From contig CAXBQV010000007.1 of the NCBI GenBank assembly GCA_963978265.1, positions 1 to 26,348 of the forward strand: a stretch of 26,348 nt of DNA, given 5' to 3'. The notes beneath the pieces were generated by a model. That model had not been told where the DNA came from, did not search any database, and worked only from the letters and a program-made list of their open reading frames with translations. This DNA comes from JAKALQ01 sp963978265. GTDB taxonomy: Bacteria; Actinomycetota; Actinomycetes; S36-B12; UBA5976. A program made the translations under genes and the position numbers. This document shows, one piece after another, positions 8,461-16,654 of the stretch (position 1 is the first letter of the stretch; every line of letters begins with the position of its first letter).

Positions 8461-10076
8461 GGAAACGGAACTGGGCGATCGCAGCATCGGTTGTCACGTT
8501 CGCATCCGGGATCGGCCTCGTATCGACCGGCGGATGGCTGATCAGTGAAGCCGCTTTGCAACCACCACTCCTCGTGCTGCAAGTGGCAATCGTGTCCGTG
8601 CGCGCATTCGGCATCATGCGAGGTTCATTCCGTTGGCTCGAGCGCGTGGTGTCGCACGATGCGGCGCTCCAGGAGACGGTTGAACGTCGCGCTGGACTCT
8701 GGGCTGGACTCGCTGCGGCAGGGCCGCGTGGCGCGTGGACCTTCCGCCAAGGCGATACGGTCACACGGCTGATCCAGGATGCCGAAACCTTGCAGGAGCG
8801 CATGACACGCGTCGTTGTTCCTGCAACAGCTGCGCTCATCACCGCATTCGGTGCAGTAGCAGTGCAAGGGTTGCTGCAGCCGGTGGCCGGGCTGCTGTTC
8901 CTCACCGCGGTCTTGGTCGCCGGCATTGCGGTGCCGCTCCTCATTCGAAGTATTGAGCAGTCGACAGCCGATCGGGCACTCCATGAGCGGGCATTCTTGA
9001 ACTCGACGATCGCGGAATACACCCGTCATCGAGATGAATACAGATTGTTCGGTCTTGTCGATGCAACGGTGTCGGAGATCGAACTGATCGAAAGGCGGAG
9101 AGTGGGTGTCGAGACTCGCGCCGCCCGGCTCGCCGGGCTGACGCAACTGCTCTCGATGATCGCGAGCGGCGCCGCGCTCGTCGCAGGATTGGTCGTTGCC
9201 ATTCCGGCGGTTCGTGACGGAAACCTGCAAGGTCCGCATCTTGCAGTTGTCGCGCTCCTTCCGTGGTCTGCAAGTGAGGTGGTCGCGGCCCTCGCGTCTG
9301 CCGCAACCGCGCATGTCCGGGTTCGTGCGGCACAGCAGCGTCTCGCGGAGATTTCGCTCGTCAGCACTCATATTCCCACCGTGGAGCAATCCGAACGATT
9401 GGAGCTCCGTGATGTGCATGTTGCATGGAACGACAGCGACGACGTCGAACACATTTCCCTTCAGGTTGAACGTGGAGAGCGAGTGGCGCTGGTGGGCCCG
9501 AGCGGCTCCGGAAAGTCCACGATTGCTGCGGCCGTGCTCGGGCTCGTTCAGTATCGCGGAAGCATCGGTGCACCAAATGCGTCCACCGATCGCACCACGT
9601 CCGTTGCTGCCGTTCTGCAATCAACCCACGCATTCGATACGACGATTCGCGAGAATCTCCGACTTGCTGTTGATGCAGATGATGTTCGCTTGTCTGAGGT
9701 GCTCCGCACCGTGGGCCTTGAACTCCCGCTCGACCGCCATCTCGGGAGCCACCCCCTGTCCGGCGGCGAACGGCAACGTCTTGGGCTCGCTCGCGCACTG
9801 CTGACCGATGCGCCGTTCCTGGTCCTCGATGAACCGACCGAGCATCTCGACGACGAAACTGCCCGAATCGTGATGGACGTGATCCTGCGCGCTACGACGG
9901 ATCGGGGCCTGCTCATGACCAGTCATCGACTCACGGAGCTGACCGGCTTCGACCGAATCCATGTGCTCGACAGGGGTCGGATTGTTGCGACCGGATCATT
10001 CGACGACTGCTTCCGGGAGAACGCCTGGTTCCGGGAGTCCGTGCAGTGGCGCTTGGACAAGCAGCAGGTTTGTTGA
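8457..10076 (+). CDS. cydC: CydC, ABC half-transporter for cytochrome bd assembly
   Basis: This is the 539-residue second half of the CydDC exporter. The N-terminal stretch GIGLVSTGGWLISEAALQPP is typical of CydC. The ATPase domain has Walker A GPSGSGKSTIAA near residue 346, a canonical signature LSGGERQRLGLARALL near 433, Walker B FLVLDEPTEHLDDE near 453, and H-loop TSHRL. Because this signature is canonical and that of CydD is not, the two ATP sites of the heterodimer are probably unequal. The start overlaps the cydD stop by 4 nt. The histidine-kinase gene follows after 13 bp and may be co-transcribed. Confidence 0.94.
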   Translation: MRKRNWAIAASVVTFASGIGLVSTGGWLISEAALQPPLLVLQVAIVSVRAFGIMRGSFRWLERVVSHDAALQETVERRAGLWAGLAAAGPRGAWTFRQGDTVTRLIQDAETLQERMTRVVVPATAALITAFGAVAVQGLLQPVAGLLFLTAVLVAGIAVPLLIRSIEQSTADRALHERAFLNSTIAEYTRHRDEYRLFGLVDATVSEIELIERRRVGVETRAARLAGLTQLLSMIASGAALVAGLVVAIPAVRDGNLQGPHLAVVALLPWSASEVVAALASAATAHVRVRAAQQRLAEISLVSTHIPTVEQSERLELRDVHVAWNDSDDVEHISLQVERGERVALVGPSGSGKSTIAAAVLGLVQYRGSIGAPNASTDRTTSVAAVLQSTHAFDTTIRENLRLAVDADDVRLSEVLRTVGLELPLDRHLGSHPLSGGERQRLGLARALLTDAPFLVLDEPTEHLDDETARIVMDVILRATTDRGLLMTSHRLTELTGFDRIHVLDRGRIVATGSFDDCFRENAWFRESVQWRLDKQQVC

Positions 10077-10089
10077 CCACCATATCCCC

Positions 10090-11208
10090 GTGACCGAAGC
10101 CGAAACGAACGCACTCCTCGACGCCGTTATCGACGTCGCGTCAGGGATGAGCTTGAAGTCGACGCTGCAGCGCATCGCGAACAACGCTGCTTCGCTCACG
10201 GATGCGCAATACGCGGCCATCGGTGTGCGTGGACGTGACGGCGAACTCGAGGAATTCGTCTATGCAGGTCTCACCGATGAGGAAGCCGACGAGATCGAAC
10301 GCTTTCCGGAGGGCCGCGGACTCCTCGGACACCTGCTGGCGCACCCCGAGGTGCTGCGACTCGATGACCTGTCGACGCATCCCACTTCGGTTGGCTTCCC
10401 ACATGGCCATCCGGCAATGCGGACGTTTCTCGGCGCCCCGATCAAGGTGCGTGGTGAGAAGTTCGGTCAGATATACCTGACCGAGAAGCGAGGCGGGAAG
10501 GCGTTCACCGAAGAGGATGAACGGCTCACCCGGTCACTTGCGACCGCAGCGGGTGTGGCGATCGACAACGCAAGAAGTCATGAGCTGCGAGGTTCCCTTG
10601 CGTTGATCGGTGACCGCGAGCGCATCGCGCGCGATCTGCATGACCTGGTGATCCAGCGGCTGTTTGCAACCGGCATGTCATTGCAGGGGTTGATCCGCAA
10701 GGAGAAATTGCAGGGTGAGGTTGCCGAGCGCCTGAACCAGACAATCGAGGAACTCGACAAGACGATCAAGCAGATCCGACAGACGATTTTCGCCCTGCAG
10801 GACAGTGATGTGCATGGAGGCTTCCGTCGGCGAGTGATTGCAGAGTACGAAGCGGTACGAGGATTGCTCGACTACCAACCCGAACTTGTCTTCGAAGGCG
10901 CTGTGGACACGAGCGTTCCGGAACGGGTCGCGGGTCACGCACTTGCAGTGATTCGCGAGCTGCTGTCGAATGTCGCGAAGCATGCGCATGCGAATTGGGC
11001 ACAGGTCGTGGTTGCGGTCAAGGATGATTCGTTGTCGATCACGGTGACGGACAATGGCATCGGCTTCACAGAGCCTTCTCACCGACGTGGTCTCGCGAAT
11101 GTTGCGCGTCGCGCTGACACACACAGCGGCCTGTTCACGATTGAGCCGAACAAACCCAAAGGGACGAAAGCGCGCTGGCAGATCTATCTGCCGAACGAAG
11201 AGGACTAG
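10090..11208 (+). CDS. GAF-domain sensor histidine kinase, DevS/DosS-like
   Basis: This soluble 372-residue kinase has one GAF domain (about residues 10-165), a HisKA_3 dimerisation/phosphoacceptor segment with His184 in ERIARDLHDLVIQRLF, and an ATPase domain with Asn294 in ELLSNVAKHAH and the DNGIGF loop near 321. The GAF segment HPTSVGFPHGHPAMRTFLG aligns with the DosS/DevS haem pocket: His97 and His107 fall where DosS has His139 and the haem ligand His149 (numbering from memory). DosS has two GAF domains and this protein one. GTG 10090 is chosen because it is the only good start after the cydC stop; it lacks a clear ribosome site. The likely partner is the convergent NarL-type regulator. 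An oxygen, NO or redox role fits the cyd context, but ligand binding is inference. Confidence 0.9.
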   Translation: MTEAETNALLDAVIDVASGMSLKSTLQRIANNAASLTDAQYAAIGVRGRDGELEEFVYAGLTDEEADEIERFPEGRGLLGHLLAHPEVLRLDDLSTHPTSVGFPHGHPAMRTFLGAPIKVRGEKFGQIYLTEKRGGKAFTEEDERLTRSLATAAGVAIDNARSHELRGSLALIGDRERIARDLHDLVIQRLFATGMSLQGLIRKEKLQGEVAERLNQTIEELDKTIKQIRQTIFALQDSDVHGGFRRRVIAEYEAVRGLLDYQPELVFEGAVDTSVPERVAGHALAVIRELLSNVAKHAHANWAQVVVAVKDDSLSITVTDNGIGFTEPSHRRGLANVARRADTHSGLFTIEPNKPKGTKARWQIYLPNEED

Positions 11209-11852
11209 TTCGTCGTCGAGCGCAGGCCGAGGCGAACGGCGAGAGCAGCCGCCTGGGTACGCCGCTCAAGACCGAGTTTCGCGAGCAGTGACGACACGTA
11301 GTTCTTCACCGTCTTCTCGGCGAGCGACATCCGTTCCGCGATCTGTCGATTCGTCAAACCTTCGCCGATGAGCTCGATCACTCGGCGCTCCTGATCGGTG
11401 AGATCGTCGAGTTCCGCTGCCGCCGAACCGGCCTTGCGCAGCCGTGAACGCACACGCTCGGCCGCATGCGCGTCGAGTGTGGAATCGCCGCGGGCGATGA
11501 TGCGGATCGTATTGAGCAAGTCCTCGCCTTTGATGTCTTTCAAGGCGTAGCCACTTGCACCCGCCAGGATCGCACCGAGCAATGCTTCATCGTCGGCATA
11601 CGACGTGAGCATCAGCGTGTGGACCTTCGGTGCAATCGAACGCACTTCCCGGCACAGTTCTACGCCGCTGCCGTCGGGAAGGCGGACGTCGAGTACTGCG
11701 ACATCCGGCTGGAGATCGACGATCTGCTGCAGGGCGTCATGCACATTGCCGGCATCACCGACGACATTGAGGTCGTCTTCGGCGTTGATGAGGTCGATCA
11801 AGCCACGTCGGACCACTTCGTGGTCATCGACGATGAAGACCCTGAACGTCAT
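11205..11852 (-). CDS. NarL/DevR-like LuxR-family response regulator
   Basis: This 215-residue regulator has a receiver domain with acidic pocket VDDHE, phosphoacceptor Asp55 in VAVLDVRLPDGSG and the conserved Lys in GYALKDIKG. A LuxR/NarL helix-turn-helix follows (LTDQERRVIELIGEGLTNRQIAERMSLAEKTVKNYVSSLLAKLGLERRTQAA, about 148-200). Its length and C-terminal extension match mycobacterial DevR (217 residues). It starts at ATG 11852 behind a strong GGAGGGGG ribosome site. It converges on the kinase gene and the two stops overlap within CTAG. It is probably phosphorylated by that kinase, and the DevR-like box upstream of cydA is a candidate target. Confidence 0.92.
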   Translation of the reverse strand: MTFRVFIVDDHEVVRRGLIDLINAEDDLNVVGDAGNVHDALQQIVDLQPDVAVLDVRLPDGSGVELCREVRSIAPKVHTLMLTSYADDEALLGAILAGASGYALKDIKGEDLLNTIRIIARGDSTLDAHAAERVRSRLRKAGSAAAELDDLTDQERRVIELIGEGLTNRQIAERMSLAEKTVKNYVSSLLAKLGLERRTQAAALAVRLGLRSTTN

Positions 11853-11908
11853 GTTCCCCCTCCGGCGTAGGTGTCGTCATTCTTCCTGAAGTTCCGACGA
11901 AGGGCGAA

Positions 11909-12127
11909 CTAGCGTCCGGCCCGACGAGTGAGGAGCCCCACGGCCACTCGGACCGAGCCCGCCACGAGGAAATACCCGCCGACAACCACACCGATGATGA
12001 GCACCGGTGGCTGGCGGAGTCCATCCTGGTAGCCGAACCAGGTTCCTGCAGAAATGAGGATGCCGGCGGCCATCAGCAATACAGCAGACCCGAGCGCTCG
12101 TCCCGAACCGTAGTCCTCGTCCGTCAT
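11909..12127 (-). CDS. Small two-helix membrane protein of unknown function
   Basis: This 72-residue ORF has a short charged N-terminus (MTDEDYGSGRA), a hydrophobic helix at about residues 13-32, a loop GYQDGLRQPP, a second helix at about 42-65, and a basic tail TRRAGR. The topology suggests a DUF-type inner-membrane protein with both ends inside. I do not recognise the family. It lies upstream of the response-regulator gene on the same strand with a 56-bp gap, so the two could share a transcript. The ribosome site is weak. A real gene is likely because of the protein-like composition and the lack of any alternative ORF here. Confidence 0.65.
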   Translation of the reverse strand: MTDEDYGSGRALGSAVLLMAAGILISAGTWFGYQDGLRQPPVLIIGVVVGGYFLVAGSVRVAVGLLTRRAGR

Positions 12128-12173
12128 GGGGTGAGGATACGACCTAGGCTTGGTTCACCGGTCCTACCGGTAC

Positions 12174-12244
12174 GCGGGTGTAGTGAAATGGCATCACTGC
12201 TGCTTCCCAAGCAGCCAGCGCGGGTTCGATTCCCGTCACCCGCT
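12174..12244 (+). tRNA. tRNA-Gly (anticodon CCC)
   Basis: The 71-nt gene folds as a complete cloverleaf. The acceptor GCGGGTG pairs with CACCCGC and is followed by discriminator T. The D-arm runs from GTAGTGAAATGGCATCAC, the anticodon arm is CTGCTTCCCAAGCAG with loop TTCCCAA, and the T-arm contains GGGTTCGATTCCC. Anticodon CCC reads GGG codons. The 3' CCA is not encoded. The next gene starts with GTG at 12246, one base after the discriminator. Confidence 0.95.
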
Positions 12245-12245
12245 C

Positions 12246-12959
12246 GTGACTGGTGCAACGCTGAAATTCGTGAACCTCTCCAAGCACTACGGGAGCACTA
12301 TCGCTGTTCGTGATCTGTCGGGGGAGATCCGTCCCGGCGTGGTCACGGGGATGCTCGGTCCGAACGGCGCCGGCAAGAGCACGGCCCTGCGCTGCCTGCT
12401 CGGACTCGCGACACCGACCTCCGGTGAAGCGTTGATCAACAACCTGCCGTACGGACGACTCGACGATCCCGGTCGCGCAATCGGAACAGTGCTCGAGAAC
12501 CGTGGCTTCCACCCCGGGCTCACCGGCATCCAGAACCTCCGGGTACTGGCAGCTGCAATCGATGTCGACGACGACCGTGTACACGAAGTACTGGCTCTCG
12601 TCGATCTCGCCGATGCCGGAGAACGGCGCGTCAAGGGGTATTCGATGGGAATGCGGCAACGGCTGTCACTCGCTGCCGGGTTGCTCTCAGATCCGCATAC
12701 GCTGGTACTCGATGAACCGGCGAACGGATTGGATCCGCACGCCATCGTCTGGCTGCGTGGACTGCTCAAGGGTTTCGCGGCCGAGGGTCGCACCGTGCTT
12801 GTGAGCTCCCATCAACTCGCAGAGATGCAGCACACCGTGGAGGACGTGTTCATCATGGATCACGGGAATCTGCGCGCACAGGGATCAATACAGGACGTTT
12901 GTGCAGGCCGAACGCTCGAGGAAGCGTTCATGGCGCTCACGGAAAGCAGCCGATCATGA
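12246..12959 (+). CDS. ABC-2 type transporter ATP-binding protein
   Basis: This 237-residue ATPase has Walker A GPNGAGKSTALRCLLG, signature YSMGMRQRLSLAAGLL, Walker B TLVLDEPANGLDP and H-loop VSSHQL, in the order and spacing of CcmA/NatA-like exporters. The open frame continues back through the tRNA, so GTG 12246 is the first credible start; the usual N-terminus (LKFVNLSKHYG) follows within seven residues. With only one base between tRNA and start there is no ribosome site of its own. The permease gene overlaps its stop by 4 nt. The substrate is unknown; such pairs often export drugs, peptides or lipids. Confidence 0.92.
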   Translation: MTGATLKFVNLSKHYGSTIAVRDLSGEIRPGVVTGMLGPNGAGKSTALRCLLGLATPTSGEALINNLPYGRLDDPGRAIGTVLENRGFHPGLTGIQNLRVLAAAIDVDDDRVHEVLALVDLADAGERRVKGYSMGMRQRLSLAAGLLSDPHTLVLDEPANGLDPHAIVWLRGLLKGFAAEGRTVLVSSHQLAEMQHTVEDVFIMDHGNLRAQGSIQDVCAGRTLEEAFMALTESSRS

Positions 12960-13732
12960 ACCGCACGTTGACGGCCGAATTCCGGAAACTGCTGTACCAA
13001 CGGAGCACCTGGTGGCTGCTCCTCGGTGCCACGCTGTTCTCGATCCTGAACACGACTTCTGCTGTTGCGTCCATCCAATCGGTTGGCAAACAACTCGAAC
13101 TTCCCGGACTCGACACTGTTGAAGGCCTGCGCGATGTGTACGCGAACTCAATGGCTGCGTATATCTTCGCGTTGATCATCGGGATCATGTTGAGCACGGG
13201 TGAGTTCAGGCACAACACAGCAGTGGCAACGTATTTGGCACAGGCGGATCGTCGAAAAGTACTTGGTTCGAAGATGGTGGTCGCCGTTGTTGCTGGACTC
13301 GTCGTGCAACTTGTGGCGACCATCGTCTCCATCGTTGTCGCGTACCTCTACATCGCCCGATACCCCCACGCCGATCTGCAATTCGGTGACTATCTGCGTT
13401 TCATCTGGGCTGCTGAACTGTCCGGTGCCGTGTTGGCAGTCGTCGGCGTTGCGCTCGGCACCTTGGTTCGCAACCAGACGCTAGCGATCGTGGGAGCACT
13501 TATCTGGCTCCTTCTCATCGAGGGATTGCTTGTCGCGTTCTACGAACGGATCGCGAAGTGGCTGCTGACAGGTGCGATTTCGTCATTGCTCGACATCCAG
13601 TTCGAGACGTCGTATATGTCGTTCGGTCGCAACCTCCTGCCCGCATGGGGCGGGACACTCTTGCTTCTGGCGTACGCCGCGACCTTCGCCATTGTCGGCA
13701 TGCTCACAACGCTACGGCGTGACATCGACTGA
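12956..13732 (+). CDS. ABC-2 type transporter permease
   Basis: This 258-residue membrane protein has about six hydrophobic segments, near residues 20-40, 62-82, 100-125, 143-165, 172-195 and 232-250. The N-terminal cytoplasmic MNRTLTAEFRKLLYQRSTWWLLL is typical of ABC-2 permeases. It starts at ATG 12956, overlapping the ATPase stop by 4 nt, so the two form one exporter. It converges on moeA; the two stops abut in the palindrome TGATCA. The substrate cannot be read from the sequence. Confidence 0.88.
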   Translation: MNRTLTAEFRKLLYQRSTWWLLLGATLFSILNTTSAVASIQSVGKQLELPGLDTVEGLRDVYANSMAAYIFALIIGIMLSTGEFRHNTAVATYLAQADRRKVLGSKMVVAVVAGLVVQLVATIVSIVVAYLYIARYPHADLQFGDYLRFIWAAELSGAVLAVVGVALGTLVRNQTLAIVGALIWLLLIEGLLVAFYERIAKWLLTGAISSLLDIQFETSYMSFGRNLLPAWGGTLLLLAYAATFAIVGMLTTLRRDID

Positions 13733-14893
13733 TCACCAAGGAAGTTCGAGCACCCCGACGTCGTCGCCGACATCGGCGCCTCCGGGCTCAGACACGAGGA
13801 AGCAGTTCGATGTTGCGATGCCGCGGAGCATTGCGGATCCCCAGTACTCGGTTGGTGTCGCGGTTGCGCCTGTACGCGTCGCCGGGATCAACCGGCGTTC
13901 ACCGGCCGGTGCGGAGATCGACCCGAGCGTGCGAACAGTTTCCATCGCGGGAAGCGGTTGCTTCGCCATCGCCAGCAGGATGGGTTGCGCGAACGTGAGG
14001 AATCCGGCCACACCTGCAAGTGGATTTCCCGGGAGTCCGATGACGAATTGACCCGTCGGGAGTTCCGCCAGCAACATCGGGTGTCCGGGGCGGACCTTGA
14101 CCTCGTCGATGATCAACGACGCACCAACTGCGGCGAGGGCTGCATGCATGTGGTCGACCGGTCCCTTTGCGGTTCCTCCCGTCGTGAAGACGAGGTCTGC
14201 CGTGCTGTTGCGCAATGCGTCGACGGTGGCATCGAGCGTGTCTGGTACATGCGTCACTCCACGACGTTCCGCGCCGTAGCGATTGCTCCAGTGCAGTACC
14301 TGCACGCCGAGCGCATCACGGACCTTGCCTGCTGGCGGGATGCCAGCGGTCACGATCTCATCGCCCAGAATCAGCGCTTCCACACTTGGTCGCCGATGCA
14401 CGACCAGTGAATCGTTCCCCACCAGCGCGGCAAGTCCCACGATCGGTGGTGTGACCACAGCACCTGCATCGATCAGCACGTCACCGATGCGCGCTTCATC
14501 CCCTGTCGTGCGGATGTCCAGCCCGGATGTGATCGCATGTGTTGCGATCAACTGCTCGCCGATCCGCTCGCCCCACTCCCGACGAAGGACTGCAGTGGCG
14601 CCGGCCGGAACAGGTGCACCGGTTGCGATCTCCAACGCTTCACCGGCCGAGATTGCGGGCGGCATGGAGCCCGCGAGTACACGGCCGCGCACGGTCCACG
14701 GCGCATCGCCTGCGACGGCCCATCCATCCATCATTGCCGTGTCGAATGCGGGCACCATTGATTTCGCGGCGATCGGTTCGGCGAGGGTCAGGCCGATCGC
14801 GTGCTCGAGCGTGCTTTGCACGGGTTCGTTGGCACCGGCTGCTGTATATGCCGCGGCTCGTGCGTCGTCCCAGATGGGTTCATGCAAGGTCAC
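13733..14893 (-). CDS. moeA: Molybdopterin molybdenumtransferase MoeA
   Basis: MoeA inserts molybdate into adenylylated molybdopterin, the last common step of Moco synthesis. The protein is 386 residues. Motifs in order are PAFDTAMMDGWAV near residue 48 (family PxFDxSAMDGYA), ATGAPVPAGATAV, the MoCF/Mog-like domain with ILGDEIV and FTTGGTAKGPVDHM, KVRPGHPM, and GLPGNPLAGVAGF. GTG 14893 is chosen because the longer frame overlaps the divergent mobA gene and lacks family features. It faces the rest of the Moco genes across a 33-bp gap. The family glycine-valine pair TTGGVS is TTGGTA here, a mild variation. Confidence 0.92.
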   Translation of the reverse strand: MTLHEPIWDDARAAAYTAAGANEPVQSTLEHAIGLTLAEPIAAKSMVPAFDTAMMDGWAVAGDAPWTVRGRVLAGSMPPAISAGEALEIATGAPVPAGATAVLRREWGERIGEQLIATHAITSGLDIRTTGDEARIGDVLIDAGAVVTPPIVGLAALVGNDSLVVHRRPSVEALILGDEIVTAGIPPAGKVRDALGVQVLHWSNRYGAERRGVTHVPDTLDATVDALRNSTADLVFTTGGTAKGPVDHMHAALAAVGASLIIDEVKVRPGHPMLLAELPTGQFVIGLPGNPLAGVAGFLTFAQPILLAMAKQPLPAMETVRTLGSISAPAGERRLIPATRTGATATPTEYWGSAMLRGIATSNCFLVSEPGGADVGDDVGVLELPW

Positions 14894-14926
14894 CGCATGA
14901 GCGTACTTCGGTGACAGGATGACCTC

Positions 14927-15700
14927 ATGGCCAGCGCTGCGATCATCGTCGTCGGCGGCGCCGCGCGCAGATTGGGTGGCATCGCCAAGCCTTGGATCTC
15001 GGTGCGGGGCCGCCCGATCGTGGACTGGGTGGTCGATGCGGCACGAGGCCACGTCGACGAAGTCGTGCTTGTCGGCACACCACCCGAACAGTGGTCGCGG
15101 CCGGATGTTCGGTGGACGTGTGAGGAACCGACGGGTGCCGGCCCGGTGGCGGCCGTCTCAGCCGGTATCACCGGTATCGGTGACGACATCGAGGAAATCC
15201 TGCTCCTCGCAGGTGATGCCCCGTTCATCGAGCAGCCACTGCGGTTGCTGTTCAGCGCAGCGATCACCGCAGATGGCGTCGCGATCCACTCCGGCGGGCG
15301 CGTGCAGTTCCTGTGCGCTCGCGTGAAACGAAATGCATTGCAGACTGCCCTCACTACCGCATCGACGTCCATGCGAAGTGTGTTCGCGAGCCTTCGCATC
15401 ACCGAGATCGAAGCTGAAGTGGTCGACGCGGATACGTGGGAAGATATCGCCAGATTGCGACAGGAGCAGCAGATGGATGAATGGCTTGAGGCAGTAGCGG
15501 AGAAGCTGGGCATTGCTCCAGCCGTCGACATCGACGCAGTTCTGGACCTCACACGCGATGTCGCACACAGCCTTGAACGGAAATACGCACCGCTGACGTC
15601 GTACCTCCTTGGCTATGCCGCTGCGTCGAAGCAACTTCATCCGGCGCAGATCGCTGCACTTGCGGCGGAGCTCGGTGCGATGGCGAAGGACCACGCATGA
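14927..15700 (+). CDS. mobA: MobA-like nucleotidyltransferase fused to a DUF6457-type domain
   Basis: The N-terminal ~180 residues form a MobA-type fold with the nucleotide-binding loop VVGGAARRLGGIAKPW and the metal site in LLLAGDAPFIEQ. MobA adds GMP to molybdopterin to give the guanine-dinucleotide cofactor. From MDEWLEAVAEKLG (about residue 183) to the end lies a small helical domain like DUF6457, including DLTRDVAHSLERKYAPLTSYLLGY. That domain occurs next to or fused with MobA in actinobacteria, with unknown function. ATG 14927 follows AGGATG. The stop overlaps moaC by 4 nt. MobA-like proteins for other nucleotides (MocA) are possible, but the context favours MobA. Confidence 0.85.
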   Translation: MASAAIIVVGGAARRLGGIAKPWISVRGRPIVDWVVDAARGHVDEVVLVGTPPEQWSRPDVRWTCEEPTGAGPVAAVSAGITGIGDDIEEILLLAGDAPFIEQPLRLLFSAAITADGVAIHSGGRVQFLCARVKRNALQTALTTASTSMRSVFASLRITEIEAEVVDADTWEDIARLRQEQQMDEWLEAVAEKLGIAPAVDIDAVLDLTRDVAHSLERKYAPLTSYLLGYAAASKQLHPAQIAALAAELGAMAKDHA

Positions 15701-16173
15701 CCGACTTCACGCATCTCAATTCGTCGGGAGAGGCGCACATGGTGGATGTTTCCGATCGCGATGTCTCCGATCGCGCATCGACAGCTGCCGGTTTCGTGTC
15801 ACTGCGCCCGGAGACGATCACTGCCATTCGGGATGCAAGACTCCCGAAAGGCGATGTGTTGTCGACTGCGCGAATCGCTGGGATCCAGGCGGCCAAGCGC
15901 ACCCCTGAGCTCATCCCACTGTGCCATCCGATCGCGATCACGTTTGCAGAAGTCACATTGGCGGTCACGGACACGGGGATCGAGATAGCGGCGGATGTGC
16001 GCATCAAGGATCGCACCGGTGTCGAGATGGAAGCACTCACCGCTGTCACGGTTGCAGGCCTCACCATCATCGACATGGTGAAATCGGCTGATCCGGGGGC
16101 AACGCTCACGAACGTGCGCGTGATCAAGAAGTCGGGTGGTCGATCCGGGACGTGGACCAATGCAGCAGTATGA
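15697..16173 (+). CDS. moaC: Cyclic pyranopterin monophosphate synthase MoaC
   Basis: MoaC converts the MoaA product 3',8-cyclo-GTP into cyclic pyranopterin monophosphate. At 158 residues it has normal length. Hallmarks are HMVDVSDR, KGDVLSTARIAGIQAAKRTPELIPLCHPI and KDRTGVEMEALTAVTVAGLTIIDMVKS. It starts at ATG 15697, overlapping mobA by 4 nt, and its end overlaps the Mog/MoaB gene by 14 nt, so the run mobA-moaC-mog is tightly coupled. Confidence 0.96.
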   Translation: MTDFTHLNSSGEAHMVDVSDRDVSDRASTAAGFVSLRPETITAIRDARLPKGDVLSTARIAGIQAAKRTPELIPLCHPIAITFAEVTLAVTDTGIEIAADVRIKDRTGVEMEALTAVTVAGLTIIDMVKSADPGATLTNVRVIKKSGGRSGTWTNAAV

Positions 16174-16645
16174 AGGTCTCAACATCGCGGTCATCACGAT
16201 CTCGGATCGTGCCGCCGCCGGTGCCTATGAAGACATCAGTGGTCCCCTGATCGCCCAGCGCTTCGCGGACATCGGTGCCAACATCATGCAGCAGGTTGTG
16301 GTACCCGATGATGTAAAGGCCATTGCTGATGAAATCCGACACGGAGCAATCGCCGACGTGATCATCACGACCGGCGGAACTGGTGTCGCGCCGCGAGATG
16401 TCACGCCAGAGGCGACGAAACAGTTCCTCGAGCTGGAACTGCCAGGAGTGGCGGAGGCGCTGCGAGCACACGGAGTGAAGTCGAATCCGATGGCGGCAAT
16501 CGGTCGTGGCCTCGCAGGATTCCATGGACGGACCTTGATCGTGAATCTTCCAGGATCTGTGAAGGCGGTCGAGGAGAGTCTGGAGATTCTGCTGCCGATC
16601 GTTCCACACCTGGTTGCGCAGCGAGCAGGTCACGACCAGCACTAG
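16160..16645 (+). CDS. Molybdopterin adenylyltransferase Mog/MoaB family
   Basis: This 161-residue MoCF-type protein adenylylates molybdopterin before MoeA acts. It shows IAVITISDRAAAGAYEDISGP at the start, then TTGGTGVAPRDVTPEAT, the family signature (GGTGxxxRDVTPEA), then IVNLPGSVKAVEESLEILLPIVPHLV. ATG 16160 is chosen; it lies inside the end of moaC. An in-frame start at 16136 would add eight unlikely residues. Whether it is called Mog or MoaB cannot be settled by sequence; with moeA nearby a Mog role is expected. Confidence 0.9.
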   Translation: MQQYEGLNIAVITISDRAAAGAYEDISGPLIAQRFADIGANIMQQVVVPDDVKAIADEIRHGAIADVIITTGGTGVAPRDVTPEATKQFLELELPGVAEALRAHGVKSNPMAAIGRGLAGFHGRTLIVNLPGSVKAVEESLEILLPIVPHLVAQRAGHDQH

Positions 16646-16654
16646 CATTTTCGC

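Noticed and set aside
12131..12313. ORFs running through the tRNA gene
   Set aside because: They exist only because the tRNA lacks stops in that frame; the cloverleaf is complete and the protein matches nothing.
15158..15694. Minus-strand 178-codon ORF in mobA
   Set aside because: It is a shadow of the mobA-DUF6457 gene with no recognisable motif.
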